Shown here: positions 15,735 through 24,735 of the stretch, piece after piece
How the letters are laid out: the number at the start of each line of letters is the position of its first letter
How positions within the stretch are numbered: the first letter of the stretch is position 1
NCBI GenBank assembly: GCA_963652075.1
Contig: CAVJRQ010000009.1
Span: forward strand, 1-64,000
Source of the DNA: Phocaeicola_A sp963652075
GTDB taxonomy: Bacteria > Bacteroidota > Bacteroidia > Bacteroidales > Bacteroidaceae
DNA: 64,000 bases
Reading direction: 5' to 3'
Position numbers and translations under genes: made by a program
The notes under the pieces: model-generated
Seen by the model: the letters and a program-made list of their open reading frames with translations, nothing else
What the model was told of the DNA's origin: nothing
Database searches by the model: none

Positions 15735-17435
15735 TTATTTCAGCAAAGCGGATACGGCAGCGTCTGTCAGATATTTAGAGAACTCAACATCCGTAGAGAC
15801 TTTCTTCGCAATGGTAGAATCCTTTGCGATGGCGCTCTTCAGACCGCTGACAACCATAGAGGTGTTGTTTGTACGTGCACCGATGATTGCGCTCAAGTAG
15901 TCCGTGTAAGCGTCAGCGTTCTTCACTGCGCTCAGCGTGTTCTTTGCCTTGTTGTAGTCCTTTGTCAGAATCTGAGCCAAAGCGGCACTGTTGGTCTTCA
16001 CGTCACCGAAGGCGTTGACAGCCTTCTCGTACTGACCGGCTGCGATGTAGTAGTTACCCAAAGCCTCGTTGATGGTCTTTGAACCTGAACCCTTGGCCAA
16101 GTAGCTCTCGGCATTGGCTTTCTGTCCGTTAATCAAGGAAACCAGGCCCATGTTGGTGTTGGCCTCGTTAGAAGAACCGTTCAGCTGGAGGGCTTTCTTG
16201 AAGTAAGACTCGGCAGCGCTCATGTTGCCGGCTTTGTAAGCCAACTCACCGAGGTTGTTGAATGCGCGGTAGTCGCTCGGGTAGAGCTCAGCGGCTTTCT
16301 TGTAGATATTCTCTTTCTGAGCGTCGGTGTTCACCAGGGTAGCGGCGTAGAGCAACTCCTCAACGGAGAGGTTCTTCGGAGCTTCGTTGTACTCAGCGAG
16401 GATTTCGTCGTCTGAACGGCCAATCAGCTGGTAGTTCAAGGTCAAGCGTGCGCGACGCAACTTCGGCAGGATGTCGTCGGCCAGGTCTTTGTAGACAGAA
16501 GAGATGTTCTTGATCTCTGTCTCTCTCTGCTCGGGATCCTGATACATGGAGAGGACGCGGAGGATCAACTCTTTATCCTGGATGTTCGACTTGGATACCA
16601 ACTCCTGGAAACCTTCCCAGTCCTGAGCGGTGTACTTGGAGTCTACCGTAGCGTTTACTTTCGCTTTCTTCAACTGCTTGTTGACATACTTGGCGGCGTT
16701 GTTCTCACGTTGACCTGCCAGTTTCTCGTTGAGGCTTACACCACCATCAGGAGAAGCGTATGCGCTAACCTCGATGTTCTCGATGGCTTTGCCCTTCTTG
16801 TCTGCGTCAACCTCAGCGACCATCTTGTTGAACTCTTTGATGATGTCGGAGTTCGTCTCAGACGCGCGGATGTTTGCCTGCTGGATGAGGAACATGATGT
16901 TGGCCTCCTTGTTCTGCTTGATGATGCGCTGGTAAGCGTCCTCGGCGTTTGTCAAGTTGGCGTTGTTCAACGTGTTCTTTACCAACTCGGAAGTAGCGAT
17001 GACACCGTCGGCGATTTTCACAGCCGGGATGTTCACTGTCTTCTTGCCGATTGTGGCATCGAACTCAAGGTAGAGCTCAGACTTTGCCATCTCGGGAACA
17101 TAGGTGAAGGAGGTCTTCATGACGTAGTTACCGCCTACCTTGTAAGAAATTGTCTGGTTGTTGCCCTGAACTTTCTCGCCCTGGAAAGTAGCGGGAGTAC
17201 CTTTGGCCTCACCACCGTCCCATTTCAGAACCGGAGTAACGGTAACAACGGCTTTCTTCTTGAAATACTTCTCGGGGAAGGTACCGTTGATGGTAACGGG
17301 TACCTGGCCACCAACTGCTTCCAGCACCTCAGGAGTGCAAGTGAAGTATTCTGATGACAATTCACCCATCTTTGAACAAGAGGTGAAGACAAACATAACG
17401 GCCATTAATAATGGCAAATACAATTTTCTAATCAT
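15735..17435 (-). CDS. Outer membrane lipoprotein with OmpA-like and tetratricopeptide repeats
   Basis: A 566-residue lipoprotein (signal MIRKLYLPLLMAVMFVFTSC, Cys20). Residues about 30-170 form a beta-rich domain. An OmpA-like segment (ENIEVSAYASPDGGVSLNEKLAGQRENNAAKYV, about 220-255) follows, in the form seen in other Bacteroidetes OmpA-like lipoproteins. The C-terminal 230 residues contain TPR-like helices (DYRAFNNLGELAYKAGNMSAAESYFKKALQL). It probably scaffolds envelope proteins near peptidoglycan. Codon use is even and biased to a few codons, which suggests high expression. It is a single gene with its own promoter (17488-17521) and terminator (15671-15704). Confidence 0.8.
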   Translation of the reverse strand: MIRKLYLPLLMAVMFVFTSCSKMGELSSEYFTCTPEVLEAVGGQVPVTINGTFPEKYFKKKAVVTVTPVLKWDGGEAKGTPATFQGEKVQGNNQTISYKVGGNYVMKTSFTYVPEMAKSELYLEFDATIGKKTVNIPAVKIADGVIATSELVKNTLNNANLTNAEDAYQRIIKQNKEANIMFLIQQANIRASETNSDIIKEFNKMVAEVDADKKGKAIENIEVSAYASPDGGVSLNEKLAGQRENNAAKYVNKQLKKAKVNATVDSKYTAQDWEGFQELVSKSNIQDKELILRVLSMYQDPEQRETEIKNISSVYKDLADDILPKLRRARLTLNYQLIGRSDDEILAEYNEAPKNLSVEELLYAATLVNTDAQKENIYKKAAELYPSDYRAFNNLGELAYKAGNMSAAESYFKKALQLNGSSNEANTNMGLVSLINGQKANAESYLAKGSGSKTINEALGNYYIAAGQYEKAVNAFGDVKTNSAALAQILTKDYNKAKNTLSAVKNADAYTDYLSAIIGARTNNTSMVVSGLKSAIAKDSTIAKKVSTDVEFSKYLTDAAVSALLK

Positions 17436-17487
17436 GTTGCTTTAATTGTTTAGTATGATTCATTAAAATATATATTCCAACACGTTG

Positions 17488-17521
17488 CAAAGATAACTAA
17501 AGAGTTCACATTCCGAACAAA
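17488..17521 (-). promoter_or_regulatory. Promoter of the OmpA/TPR lipoprotein gene
   Basis: -7 TATCTTTG (17488-17495) and -33 TTTG (17518-17521) on the minus strand are separated by 22 bp, about 53 bp before the start codon. The remaining gap to xerD (17522-17660) shows nothing I recognise. Confidence 0.65.
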
Positions 17522-17660
17522 CTTGCACCTGTTTTTTAAAGGTGTACACTTAAAGAACATTAAAAAGAGAGGCGATTGCCTGGGTTTGTGGGCGATGTTG
17601 CCAACTACGGTTGACGTTTTGGAATTGTTGTGTTAACTATTGGTTGACACATTTTGCCTC

Positions 17661-18617
17661 TCACTCCTCCCCGTCGTGCCGCTTGCGGTAGTTGATGTTG
17701 CGCGGATGGTGCTGGATGATTTCGCTGCGCAGCCGGTTGCGGTCGATGTGGGTATAGATTTCGGTGGTGGTGATGCATTCGTGCCCCAGCATGCACTGGA
17801 TGGCGCGCAGGTTCGCTCCGCCCTCCAGCAGGTGCGTGGCGAAAGAGTGGCGGAAGGTGTGCGGACTGACGGTCTTGTGGATGCCCGCCATCTCCGTCAA
17901 TACCTTTATTATATGGAATACCGTGATGCGCGACAACCGTGACCCGCGCCGGAAGCTGAGGAACACGTAGTCTTCCTCTCCCGGCTTGACGCGAATCTCG
18001 CCGCGTTGCTCGAAGTATTTGTTCAGCTCGTCAATGGCCCGGTGTGAGATGGGAACCAGCCGTTGCTTGTCGCCTTTGCCGGTCACCCGGATGAACTCCT
18101 CGGTCAGGTAGAGGTCGGAGAACTTGAGGTTGCACAGTTCCGACACGCGCAGTCCGCAACCGTAGAGCACCTCCAGTATCGCCTTGTTGCGCTGGCCTTC
18201 CTGTTCCGTCAGGTCGATGCACCCGATGATGGCGTCAATCTCCTCCAAGGTGAGCACGTCCGGCAGGTGAAAGCCGATTTTGGGAGAGTCTATCAGTTCG
18301 GTAGGTGCCGCAGCGATGTACTCCTCCAACACCAGGAACTTGTAGAACGACCGCAGCCCGGAGAGGATACGCGCCTGTGAACGGGGGTGGATGCCCACAT
18401 CGTGCAGGTCTGCCAGGAAATGCTCGATGTCCTCCGTCTTCGCGTCCGCCAGGATGATTCGCTCGTCCCGCAGGTAGTCCGCCAGCTTGCGGATGTCGCT
18501 CAGATAGGCGTCGATGGTGTTGTCCGACATCGACTTTTCCAGCTTCAGGTATTGCCTGTAGCGTTCAATCACCACTTCATTGACATCCTTGTTCTTTCTT
18601 TGTGCGTGTTGTTCCAT
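17661..18617 (-). CDS. xerD: Site-specific tyrosine recombinase XerD
   Basis: A 318-residue tyrosine recombinase that should resolve chromosome dimers at dif together with XerC. The N-terminal SAM-like core-binding domain (residues about 15-100, YRQYLKLEKSMSDNTIDAYLSD) precedes the catalytic domain. The full catalytic set is visible: Arg157 in GLRVSELC, the Lys hairpin in GKGDKQR, His253 and Arg256 in HTFRHSFATHL, His279 in LGHE, and nucleophile Tyr288 in EIYTHID. Length and motifs are those of the chromosomal enzyme, not a phage or conjugative-transposon integrase. It is transcribed divergently from aroQ with overlapping promoter regions. Confidence 0.93.
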   Translation of the reverse strand: MEQHAQRKNKDVNEVVIERYRQYLKLEKSMSDNTIDAYLSDIRKLADYLRDERIILADAKTEDIEHFLADLHDVGIHPRSQARILSGLRSFYKFLVLEEYIAAAPTELIDSPKIGFHLPDVLTLEEIDAIIGCIDLTEQEGQRNKAILEVLYGCGLRVSELCNLKFSDLYLTEEFIRVTGKGDKQRLVPISHRAIDELNKYFEQRGEIRVKPGEEDYVFLSFRRGSRLSRITVFHIIKVLTEMAGIHKTVSPHTFRHSFATHLLEGGANLRAIQCMLGHECITTTEIYTHIDRNRLRSEIIQHHPRNINYRKRHDGEE

Positions 18618-18627
18618 TACTTTTTCC

Positions 18628-18635
18628 TACCTTTG
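18628..18635 (+). promoter_or_regulatory. -7 promoter element for aroQ
   Basis: TACCTTTG on the plus strand, about 50 bp before the aroQ start. It lies inside the divergent xerD-aroQ gap. Confidence 0.6.
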
Positions 18636-18650
18636 TACCCAAATTCTTGA

Positions 18651-18658
18651 CAAAGATA
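18651..18658 (-). promoter_or_regulatory. -7 promoter element for xerD
   Basis: TATCTTTG on the minus strand, 33 bp before the xerD start, interleaved with the aroQ promoter so the two may compete. No clear -33 box. Confidence 0.5.
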
Positions 18659-18685
18659 CAAAACTCCTTTCAAACCGGACGAATT

Positions 18686-19117
18686 ATGATGAGGATACAA
18701 GTGATAAACGGTCCCAACATCAACCTGTTGGGCAAGCGGGAGCCTTCCATCTACGGGAGTACCTCCTTCGAGGATTACCTGCGGACGTTGCGCGCCGACT
18801 ACCCGGCGTTGCGGATAGACTATTACCAGTCGAACGTGGAGGGCGAGCTGATTGACAAACTCCATGAGGTGGGGTTCGAGTATGACGGCATCGTGCTCAA
18901 CGCCGGGGCCTACACGCACACCAGCATCGCCTTGCAGGATGCCATCCGTGCCATCACCGCGCCGGTCATAGAGGTACACATCTCCAATGTACACAAGCGT
19001 GAGGAGTTTCGCCACAAGTCGATGATTTCCTGCGCCTGCGCGGGTGTCATCTGCGGCTTCGGGCTCGACTCGTACCGCTTGGCCGTGGAGGCGTTGATTC
19101 ATCAGAAAGAACAGTAA
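18686..19117 (+). CDS. aroQ: Type II 3-dehydroquinate dehydratase
   Basis: A 143-residue enzyme converting 3-dehydroquinate to 3-dehydroshikimate in the shikimate pathway to chorismate. The type II signature is plain: INGPNINLLGKREPSIYG at the N-terminus with the catalytic Tyr and flexible-loop Arg. NAGAYTHTSIALQDAI and EVHISNVHKREEFRHKS with the catalytic His follow. The start at 18686 (the first of two adjacent ATGs) places translation after the promoter at 18628; longer upstream readings would include the promoter. It is followed 25 bp later by pyk on the same strand. Confidence 0.96.
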   Translation: MMRIQVINGPNINLLGKREPSIYGSTSFEDYLRTLRADYPALRIDYYQSNVEGELIDKLHEVGFEYDGIVLNAGAYTHTSIALQDAIRAITAPVIEVHISNVHKREEFRHKSMISCACAGVICGFGLDSYRLAVEALIHQKEQ

Positions 19118-19142
19118 AAACCGAAGATAAAAGTATAGACCT

Positions 19143-20606
19143 ATGCTGCTGAAACAGACAAAGATTGTAGCTTCCATCTCCGACCAGCGTTGTGATGTGG
19201 ACTTCATAAAAGCCCTGTTCGACGCGGGCATGAATGTGGTGCGCATGAACACCGCTCACGCCAGTCGCGAGGGATTCGAGAAACTGATAGACAATGTACG
19301 TGCCGTCTCCAACCGCATCGCCATCCTGATGGACACGAAAGGCCCGGAGGTACGTACCGCCCCCTTGGCGGGCGACCCGATACCCTTTAAGGTAGGCGAC
19401 CGCGTGAAGGTCGTCGGCAATCCCGACGGCAAGACCACCTGCGACTGCATCTGCGTCTCCTACCCCCGTTTTGCGGACGACCTGAAAGTGGGTGGCGAGA
19501 TACTCATTGACGACGGCGACCTCGGACTGAAGGTGGTGGAGAAGGCCGATGGCGTGCTCCACTGTGTCGTGCAGAACGAGGCTACCCTGGGCAACCGCAA
19601 GAGCGTGAATGTGCCGGGTGTGCGCATCAACCTGCCCTCCCTCACCGAGAAGGACCGCAACAACATCCTCTACGCCATCGAGAAGGACATCGACTTCATC
19701 GCCCACTCCTTTGTACGCAACCGTCAGGATGTGCTCGACATCCGTGAGCTGCTCGATGCCCACCACAGTACCATCAAGATTATCGCCAAGATAGAGAACC
19801 AGGAGGGTGTGGACAACATCGATGAGATACTGGAGGTGGCGGACGGCATCATGGTGGCGCGCGGCGACTTGGGCATCGAGGTGCCCCAGGAACGTATCCC
19901 CGGCATCCAGCGCATCCTCATCCGCAAGTGTGTGCAGGCACGCAAACCGGTCATCGTGGCGACGCAGATGCTCCACACCATGATTCAGAACCCGCGCCCC
20001 ACGCGCGCCGAGGTGACCGACATCGCCAACGCCATCTATTACCGTACCGACGCATTGATGCTGAGCGGAGAGACCGCCTACGGCAAATACCCTGTGGAGG
20101 CGGTGCGCACCATGACGAAGGTGGCGTCGCAGGCGGAGAAGGACAAACTGACCGAGAACAACATACGCATTCCGTTGGAAGAGAACTGCGACGTGACCGA
20201 CTTCCTGGCCAAACAGGCGGTGAAGGCGACGGACAAGATGAATATCCGCGCCATCATCACCGACAGCTACAGCGGACGTACCGCCCGCAGCTTGGCGGCT
20301 TTCCGTGGCCGTTACCCGGTGCTGGCCATCTGCTACAACGAGAAGACCATGCGCCACTTGGCGCTCTCCTATGGTGTGGAAGCCATCTATATGCCTGAGT
20401 TGGGCAACGGACAGGAGTACTACTTCGCCGCCTTGCGCAAACTGCTGCAGGACGGTGTCATCAAGGAGGACGAGATGGTGGCCTACCTGAGTGGCGGCAA
20501 GTCCGGCACGCACACCTCTTTCCTGGAGATAAACCTTGTGGCAGACGTGTTGAAGTATGCCGAGTCGGAAGAGTACATCTTGCCGAACCGGAACAGATAT
20601 TTGTAG
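19143..20606 (+). CDS. pyk: Pyruvate kinase
   Basis: A 487-residue glycolytic enzyme making pyruvate and ATP from phosphoenolpyruvate and ADP. The N-terminal barrel shows KIVASISDQ, GMNVVRMNTAHAS and DTKGPEVRTAPL. The catalytic-lysine segment is IIAKIENQEGVDN and the metal and substrate loop is VARGDLGIEVPQERIP. A B-domain (about 75-165) and the C-terminal allosteric domain (about 350-470) are both present. The monovalent-cation segment reads NTAHAS rather than the common NFSHG, a variant form. It overlaps nothing, and the O-methyltransferase gene begins 4 bp after its stop. Confidence 0.96.
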   Translation: MLLKQTKIVASISDQRCDVDFIKALFDAGMNVVRMNTAHASREGFEKLIDNVRAVSNRIAILMDTKGPEVRTAPLAGDPIPFKVGDRVKVVGNPDGKTTCDCICVSYPRFADDLKVGGEILIDDGDLGLKVVEKADGVLHCVVQNEATLGNRKSVNVPGVRINLPSLTEKDRNNILYAIEKDIDFIAHSFVRNRQDVLDIRELLDAHHSTIKIIAKIENQEGVDNIDEILEVADGIMVARGDLGIEVPQERIPGIQRILIRKCVQARKPVIVATQMLHTMIQNPRPTRAEVTDIANAIYYRTDALMLSGETAYGKYPVEAVRTMTKVASQAEKDKLTENNIRIPLEENCDVTDFLAKQAVKATDKMNIRAIITDSYSGRTARSLAAFRGRYPVLAICYNEKTMRHLALSYGVEAIYMPELGNGQEYYFAALRKLLQDGVIKEDEMVAYLSGGKSGTHTSFLEINLVADVLKYAESEEYILPNRNRYL

Positions 20607-20610
20607 GACG

Positions 20611-21270
20611 ATGCAGGAGACCGAGCCGATAGACGATTACATCCTGAAGCACATCGATGCGGAGGGTGACTACCTGCGTCGCCTCTACCGCGACACGCAC
20701 GTGAAGCTGCTGCGCCCCCGCATGGCGTCGGGTCATCTGCAGGGCCGCATGCTGAAGATGTTCGTGCGGATGATTCGTCCCAAGCAGGTGCTGGAGATCG
20801 GTACGTTCACCGGTTACTCCGCACTCTGTATGGCGGAGGGGTTGGAAGAGGGAGGTCTCGTCCATACCTTCGAAATCAATGACGAGCAGGAGGACTTCAC
20901 CCGTCCGTGGATTGAAGGTTCGGCCTATGCCGACAAGATAAGGTTCTACATCGGCGACGCCCTGCAGCTGGTGCCGCGGATGGACCTGGCCTTCGACATG
21001 GCGTTCGTGGATGGCGACAAGCGCCGTTACAACGACTACTACGACATGGTGCTGCCCCGTCTTCGCCCCGGAGGCTACCTGTTGGCGGACAACACCCTGT
21101 GGGACGGCCATGTGATAGACCCGGCCTACGACCGCGACCATCAGACCATCGGCATCAAGGCCTTCAACGACAGGATAGCGGCGGACGACCGGGTGGAGAA
21201 GGTGATACTCCCTCTGCGTGACGGGCTCACCATCATCCGCAAGAAAACGGAGGAGGAGCTGCAGGGGTGA
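20611..21270 (+). CDS. SAM-dependent O-methyltransferase (CCoAOMT-like)
   Basis: A 219-residue class I methyltransferase of the Methyltransf_3 (catechol/caffeoyl-CoA O-methyltransferase) family. SAM motif I is LEIGTFTGYSALCMAEGL; the metal and catalytic segment is AFVDGDKRRYNDYYDM, followed by GGYLLADNTLWDG. In the family a divalent metal held by Asp, Asp and Asn positions the hydroxyl; those residues appear here. The start was set at 20611, 4 bp after pyk; a longer reading would run inside pyk. The substrate in Bacteroidetes is unknown. It is probably co-transcribed with pyk and rbfA. Confidence 0.9.
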   Translation: MQETEPIDDYILKHIDAEGDYLRRLYRDTHVKLLRPRMASGHLQGRMLKMFVRMIRPKQVLEIGTFTGYSALCMAEGLEEGGLVHTFEINDEQEDFTRPWIEGSAYADKIRFYIGDALQLVPRMDLAFDMAFVDGDKRRYNDYYDMVLPRLRPGGYLLADNTLWDGHVIDPAYDRDHQTIGIKAFNDRIAADDRVEKVILPLRDGLTIIRKKTEEELQG

Positions 21271-21316
21271 AAGAGAAGATAAAGGTTAAACTATACCATA
21301 TAAATTAAGTAACGAA

Positions 21317-21652
21317 ATGGAAACGACAAGACAAAACAAAATAGCGCGGCTCATCCAGAAGGAGCTGAGTGACATCTTCTTGCTTCAGACAAAAGCCTAC
21401 AAGGGCGTGTTGGTGTCGGTGAGTGCCGTGCGCATCAGTCCCGACCTCAGCGTGGCCCGCGTCTACCTGAGCGTGTTCCCCTCGGAACGCAACCAGGAGA
21501 TTGTGAAGAACATCAACGACAACATGAGGTCCGTCCGCTACGAACTGGGCACGAGGGTACGCCACCAGCTGCGCATCATCCCCGAACTCAAGTTCTTCGT
21601 GGACGACTCGCTCGACTACATCGAACATATCGATAAACTGCTGAAAGAGTGA
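21317..21652 (+). CDS. rbfA: Ribosome-binding factor A
   Basis: A 111-residue protein of the RbfA family, which helps mature the 16S rRNA 5' end in late 30S assembly and in cold adaptation. It has the expected single KH-like fold: RQNKIARLIQKELSDIFL at the start, VSAVRISPDLSVARVYLSVFP in the middle and RIIPELKFFVDDSLDYIEHI at the end, all family signatures. Its stop codon overlaps the GTG start of the downstream permease (GTGA), suggesting translational coupling. Confidence 0.95.
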   Translation: METTRQNKIARLIQKELSDIFLLQTKAYKGVLVSVSAVRISPDLSVARVYLSVFPSERNQEIVKNINDNMRSVRYELGTRVRHQLRIIPELKFFVDDSLDYIEHIDKLLKE

Positions 21653-22875
21653 ACCTCTCCTTCTACATAGCCCGGCGCTACCTCTTCTCCAAGAAGTCTC
21701 ACCACGCCATCAACATCATCTCGGGCATCTCCGTCTGTGGGGTGGCGTTGGCTACGCTCGCCTTGGTCTGCACGCTCTCCGTGTTCAACGGCTTTCAGGA
21801 GTTGGTGGCCACCTTCTTTACCGCCTTCGACCCGCAACTGAAAGTGGTGCCCGTGACGGGTAAGGTGTTCGACGCTACGGACAGCCGCATCGCCCGGTTG
21901 CGACTCCTGCCCGAAGTGGATGTGGTGACCGAGTCGCTGGAGGAACACGCCATCCTGCAGTACAGAAACCGCCAGGCGATGGTCGTCATCAAAGGGGTGG
22001 AGGACAACTTCCAACAACTGACCGCTATCGACAGTATCCTCTGTGGCAACGGGACGTTCAAACTCCACGATGAGGTAGTCGACTATGGCATCCCCGGCTT
22101 GCAGTTGGTGGGGGTGTTGGGCTCGGGAGTCGCCCCCGTAGACCCCATCGAGGTATATGCTCCCAAGCGTGACGAGAAGGTCAACCTCGCCAATCCCGCC
22201 AACAGTTTCAGGCACGACTACCTCTATTCGCCGGGAGTGGCGTTCCTGGTGAACCAACAGAAATACGACGCTTCGTACGTCCTCACCTCCCTCCGGTTCG
22301 CCCGCGACCTCTTCCGTTACGACAAGGAGGTCTCCGCTGTCGAGCTGAAGCTGAAGCCGTCGGCGGATGCCGATGCGACGAAGAAGAAAATCGCCCGGCT
22401 GCTGGGCGACGACTTTCGGGTGCTCGACCGCTATGAACAGCAGTCGGACGTGTTTCGCATCATGGAGGTGGAGAAGCTGATTTCCTACATATTCCTTACG
22501 TTTATCCTCGTCATCGCCTGCTTCAACATCATCGGTTCCCTTTCGATGCTCATCATCGACAAGAAACAGGATGTGCAGACCCTCCGCAACTTGGGGGCGG
22601 ACGACAAACTGATAGCCCGCATCTTCCTCTTCGAGGGGCGGCTCATCTCCCTCTTCGGTGCCTTGGCGGGTATCGTCTTGGGTTTGATTCTTTGCTTCGT
22701 GCAGCAACGTTTCGGGCTCATCACCCTCGGCTCTTCCGCCGACAGTTTCTTGGTCAGCGCCTATCCCGTCAGCGTCCACTGGCAGGACGTTCTGCTCGTC
22801 TTCGCCACGGTAGTGACCGTAGGATTCCTTGCCGTTTGGTATCCCGTGCGTTACCTCAGTCGCCGCCTGCTGTGA
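21649..22875 (+). CDS. FtsX-like permease (LolC/LolE-type lipoprotein-releasing ABC transporter subunit)
   Basis: A 408-residue inner-membrane protein starting at GTG 21649, overlapping rbfA by 4 bp. It has an N-terminal helix (about 16-40), a large periplasmic MacB-like domain and three C-terminal helices forming the FtsX domain (YIFLTFILVIACFNIIGSLSMLIID, FGALAGIVLGLILCFV, VLLVFATVVTVGFLAVWYPV). The phrase FYIARRYLFSKKSHHAINIISGISVCGV is typical of LolC/LolE permeases, which hand lipoproteins to LolA. No ATPase gene is adjacent, so LolD must be encoded elsewhere. The pairing with rbfA is common in this order. Confidence 0.88.
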   Translation: MNLSFYIARRYLFSKKSHHAINIISGISVCGVALATLALVCTLSVFNGFQELVATFFTAFDPQLKVVPVTGKVFDATDSRIARLRLLPEVDVVTESLEEHAILQYRNRQAMVVIKGVEDNFQQLTAIDSILCGNGTFKLHDEVVDYGIPGLQLVGVLGSGVAPVDPIEVYAPKRDEKVNLANPANSFRHDYLYSPGVAFLVNQQKYDASYVLTSLRFARDLFRYDKEVSAVELKLKPSADADATKKKIARLLGDDFRVLDRYEQQSDVFRIMEVEKLISYIFLTFILVIACFNIIGSLSMLIIDKKQDVQTLRNLGADDKLIARIFLFEGRLISLFGALAGIVLGLILCFVQQRFGLITLGSSADSFLVSAYPVSVHWQDVLLVFATVVTVGFLAVWYPVRYLSRRLL

Positions 22876-22898
22876 GGGGCGACCGTCTTACGGTGCCG

Positions 22899-24005
22899 TC
22901 AATAGACTACGATTTTGTTGCCGTCCAAGCGGACGCGGATGCGACGCAGACGGTTGAGATTCTCCAAGGCGGAGTCGACAGGCTCGTTGCGGAGCGCTGA
23001 GAAGTGTACCCGATAGTGCAGGGCATCGGTGTTTTGGAACACTACGCCCAAGTTATACCAACGACCCAAGTCGCACAACACCTTCACCAACGGTTGGTCG
23101 TGGTAGTAGAAGAATCCGCTGACCCACTGCGTCACGGCGTAGGTGTCCACCTCCTGCACCTGCACCTCGCCCTTGGCGTTGTACCACGCCTCCTGTCCGG
23201 GATTCAGCGTGGCGTCGCAGACCGTCGCGTCGGGACGCATCACTTCCACTTTTCCTTTCACGAGAGCCACGTGGGCCACCTCGGAAGCGTAGCTCTTCAT
23301 GTTGAACTCCGTGCCCAACACCCGTACGGAGAGCTGGTCGGAAGTGACGATGAAAGGCGCGTCGTCGTTGCGGACAACCTTGAAATAAGCCTCGCCCTTG
23401 AGCTTCACCAGTCGCTTGCCGCTTTGGAAAGCCGTAGGGAACTCGATGGTACTCTCCGCGTTGAGCACCACTTCCGACCCGTCGGGCAACACCACCTTAA
23501 AGTCCATGCCGCGCGGCGTGGAGAGCCGTTGCGTCTTGTTTTGCGACTGTGCCACGATGGCGGGCTTTTGCGGCTTGTCCGACTTCTGGTAAGAGATGGA
23601 ATTCTTTTGGGTGAGATCCAGCGTATCGTGCTCACGCTCCAGCTTCACCCGTTGCGGTTTCTCGTCATATTGCATGGCGACAATCTCTTTGGGCTGTTGC
23701 GGTGTGGGCTCTCCAAAGAACGAGTGGCGGAACACGAAGACGAGGGCCAGCATGGCGGCTGCCCCCAGCAAGGCGGCTGCGGTCAGGTGCCAGGCGGAGA
23801 AACCGCGTTGGGGAGTCTCCTTGGCGACCATCTTCTCTTGGCGGAAAGCGTTCCACGCCTCGTCCACATCGGGCTGTGACGCGTGTCTCCGGCGATAGTC
23901 CATACGGACCAACGCCCCCATGCGTGCCTCCTCGGCCTCCTGTCGGTTGCAAGAAGTCTCTTCCCCTTCCGGTTGGTTCTGTTTGATATCCGTGTCTTCC
24001 ATCAT
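22899..24005 (-). CDS. FecR-family anti-sigma factor
   Basis: A 368-residue transmembrane regulator. A cytoplasmic anti-sigma region of about 70 residues (YRRRHASQPDVDEAWNAFRQE) is followed by one helix (about 71-92, LTAAALLGAAAMLALVFVF). The periplasmic FecR domain (GMDFKVVLPDGSEVVLNAES, PFIVTSDQLSVRVLGTEFN) and a C-terminal DUF4974-like domain (WVSGFFYYHDQPLVKVLCDLGRW) complete it. In this class the periplasmic part contacts the STN domain of a TonB-dependent receptor and controls the sigma factor. It follows the sigma gene by 48 bp and faces away from the SusC gene, the usual layout for such a sensory set. Confidence 0.95.
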   Translation of the reverse strand: MMEDTDIKQNQPEGEETSCNRQEAEEARMGALVRMDYRRRHASQPDVDEAWNAFRQEKMVAKETPQRGFSAWHLTAAALLGAAAMLALVFVFRHSFFGEPTPQQPKEIVAMQYDEKPQRVKLEREHDTLDLTQKNSISYQKSDKPQKPAIVAQSQNKTQRLSTPRGMDFKVVLPDGSEVVLNAESTIEFPTAFQSGKRLVKLKGEAYFKVVRNDDAPFIVTSDQLSVRVLGTEFNMKSYASEVAHVALVKGKVEVMRPDATVCDATLNPGQEAWYNAKGEVQVQEVDTYAVTQWVSGFFYYHDQPLVKVLCDLGRWYNLGVVFQNTDALHYRVHFSALRNEPVDSALENLNRLRRIRVRLDGNKIVVY

Positions 24006-24053
24006 CCGTTATCTATTTCTTTGTTCGTTACATTATTATATAGACAATCTCGC

Positions 24054-24581
24054 TCAACTTTCGGTACCGCCTTTCAGGGAATTTTCTCCAAGAACCTTCC
24101 TGAATGTCGCCAGTGCCTTGCTGATATGCTTGTGTATCATGCCCACCGAGGTATCGAGTGCTTCGGCCATCTCGCTATACTTTTTCTTCTCGATGTAGCA
24201 CTGCTCCAAGATGAAACGCGTGCGTGCGGGCAAGGTGTCCATGATTCGCTCCACCTGCTTCATCCGTTCCTCGTGCACCGCCACGTCATTGTCGATGAGT
24301 GCCATCTTCTCGTCGATGTACCTTTGCATGGCGTTCCGTTCCACGGCGAGACGCTTCAGGTAGTTCAGGCAACGGTTGCGCAAGGCCCGGTTGAGGTAAG
24401 CCTCCGGACTGTCTGGCCGCCATGCGTCGTACTGTTTCCACAAGTCACCGAAAAGCTCGCTCACAACATCCTTTGCGGCCTCTTCGTTCTCCAGGAAATC
24501 GAGAGCGTAACGATACAGGCGGGCGTAGTTCTTTCGGAACAACGCTTCAAACTCCTCTTGCTGTTTCGTCCTGTCGCTCAT
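24054..24581 (-). CDS. ECF RNA polymerase sigma factor (Bacteroidetes expansion family)
   Basis: A 175-residue extracytoplasmic-function sigma factor. Region 2 is visible as FEALFRKNYARLYRYALDFL with DVVSELFGDLW (residues about 10-55). Region 4 is the helix-turn-helix ARTRFILEQCYIEKKKYSEMAEALDTSVGMIHKHISKAL (about 115-155). It should direct transcription of the neighbouring SusC/SusD operon when released by the FecR-type protein. A near-perfect housekeeping promoter precedes it (24619-24649), so the sigma gene itself is probably made constitutively. A tandem palindrome array lies further upstream, between it and the SusC gene. Confidence 0.95.
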   Translation of the reverse strand: MSDRTKQQEEFEALFRKNYARLYRYALDFLENEEAAKDVVSELFGDLWKQYDAWRPDSPEAYLNRALRNRCLNYLKRLAVERNAMQRYIDEKMALIDNDVAVHEERMKQVERIMDTLPARTRFILEQCYIEKKKYSEMAEALDTSVGMIHKHISKALATFRKVLGENSLKGGTES

Positions 24582-24618
24582 AAGTCACTCTCTCTTTTCC
24601 CTTCCCGGGGTCATGCCG

Positions 24619-24649
24619 CAAAGGTAACAATCCCTTGTCAACTGACAAA
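24619..24649 (-). promoter_or_regulatory. Housekeeping promoter for the ECF sigma gene
   Basis: -33 TTTG (24646-24649), 19-bp spacer, -7 TACCTTTG (24619-24626) on the minus strand, 37 bp before the start codon. It matches the Bacteroidetes consensus fully. Confidence 0.8.
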
Positions 24650-24735
24650 CGGTAGTAAGAAAATTATTTCTCCCCGTCATAGTGGTGTGACAATCCGCTT
24701 GAAACGATGTCAAGAACCACGGTATAACGATGTAT

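Noticed and set aside
17661..18617. Integrase of a mobile element
   Set aside because: Motifs, length and the divergent aroQ neighbour fit chromosomal XerD; no attachment repeats or other mobile-element genes are near.
19047..20513. 488-codon open frame antisense to pyk
   Set aside because: pyk on the plus strand is complete with all motifs; the antisense product is rich in His, Val and Leu, as expected from a shadow frame.
21616..22779. 387-codon open frame antisense to the FtsX-type permease
   Set aside because: The plus-strand permease has clear membrane helices and family motifs; the antisense product is a shadow.
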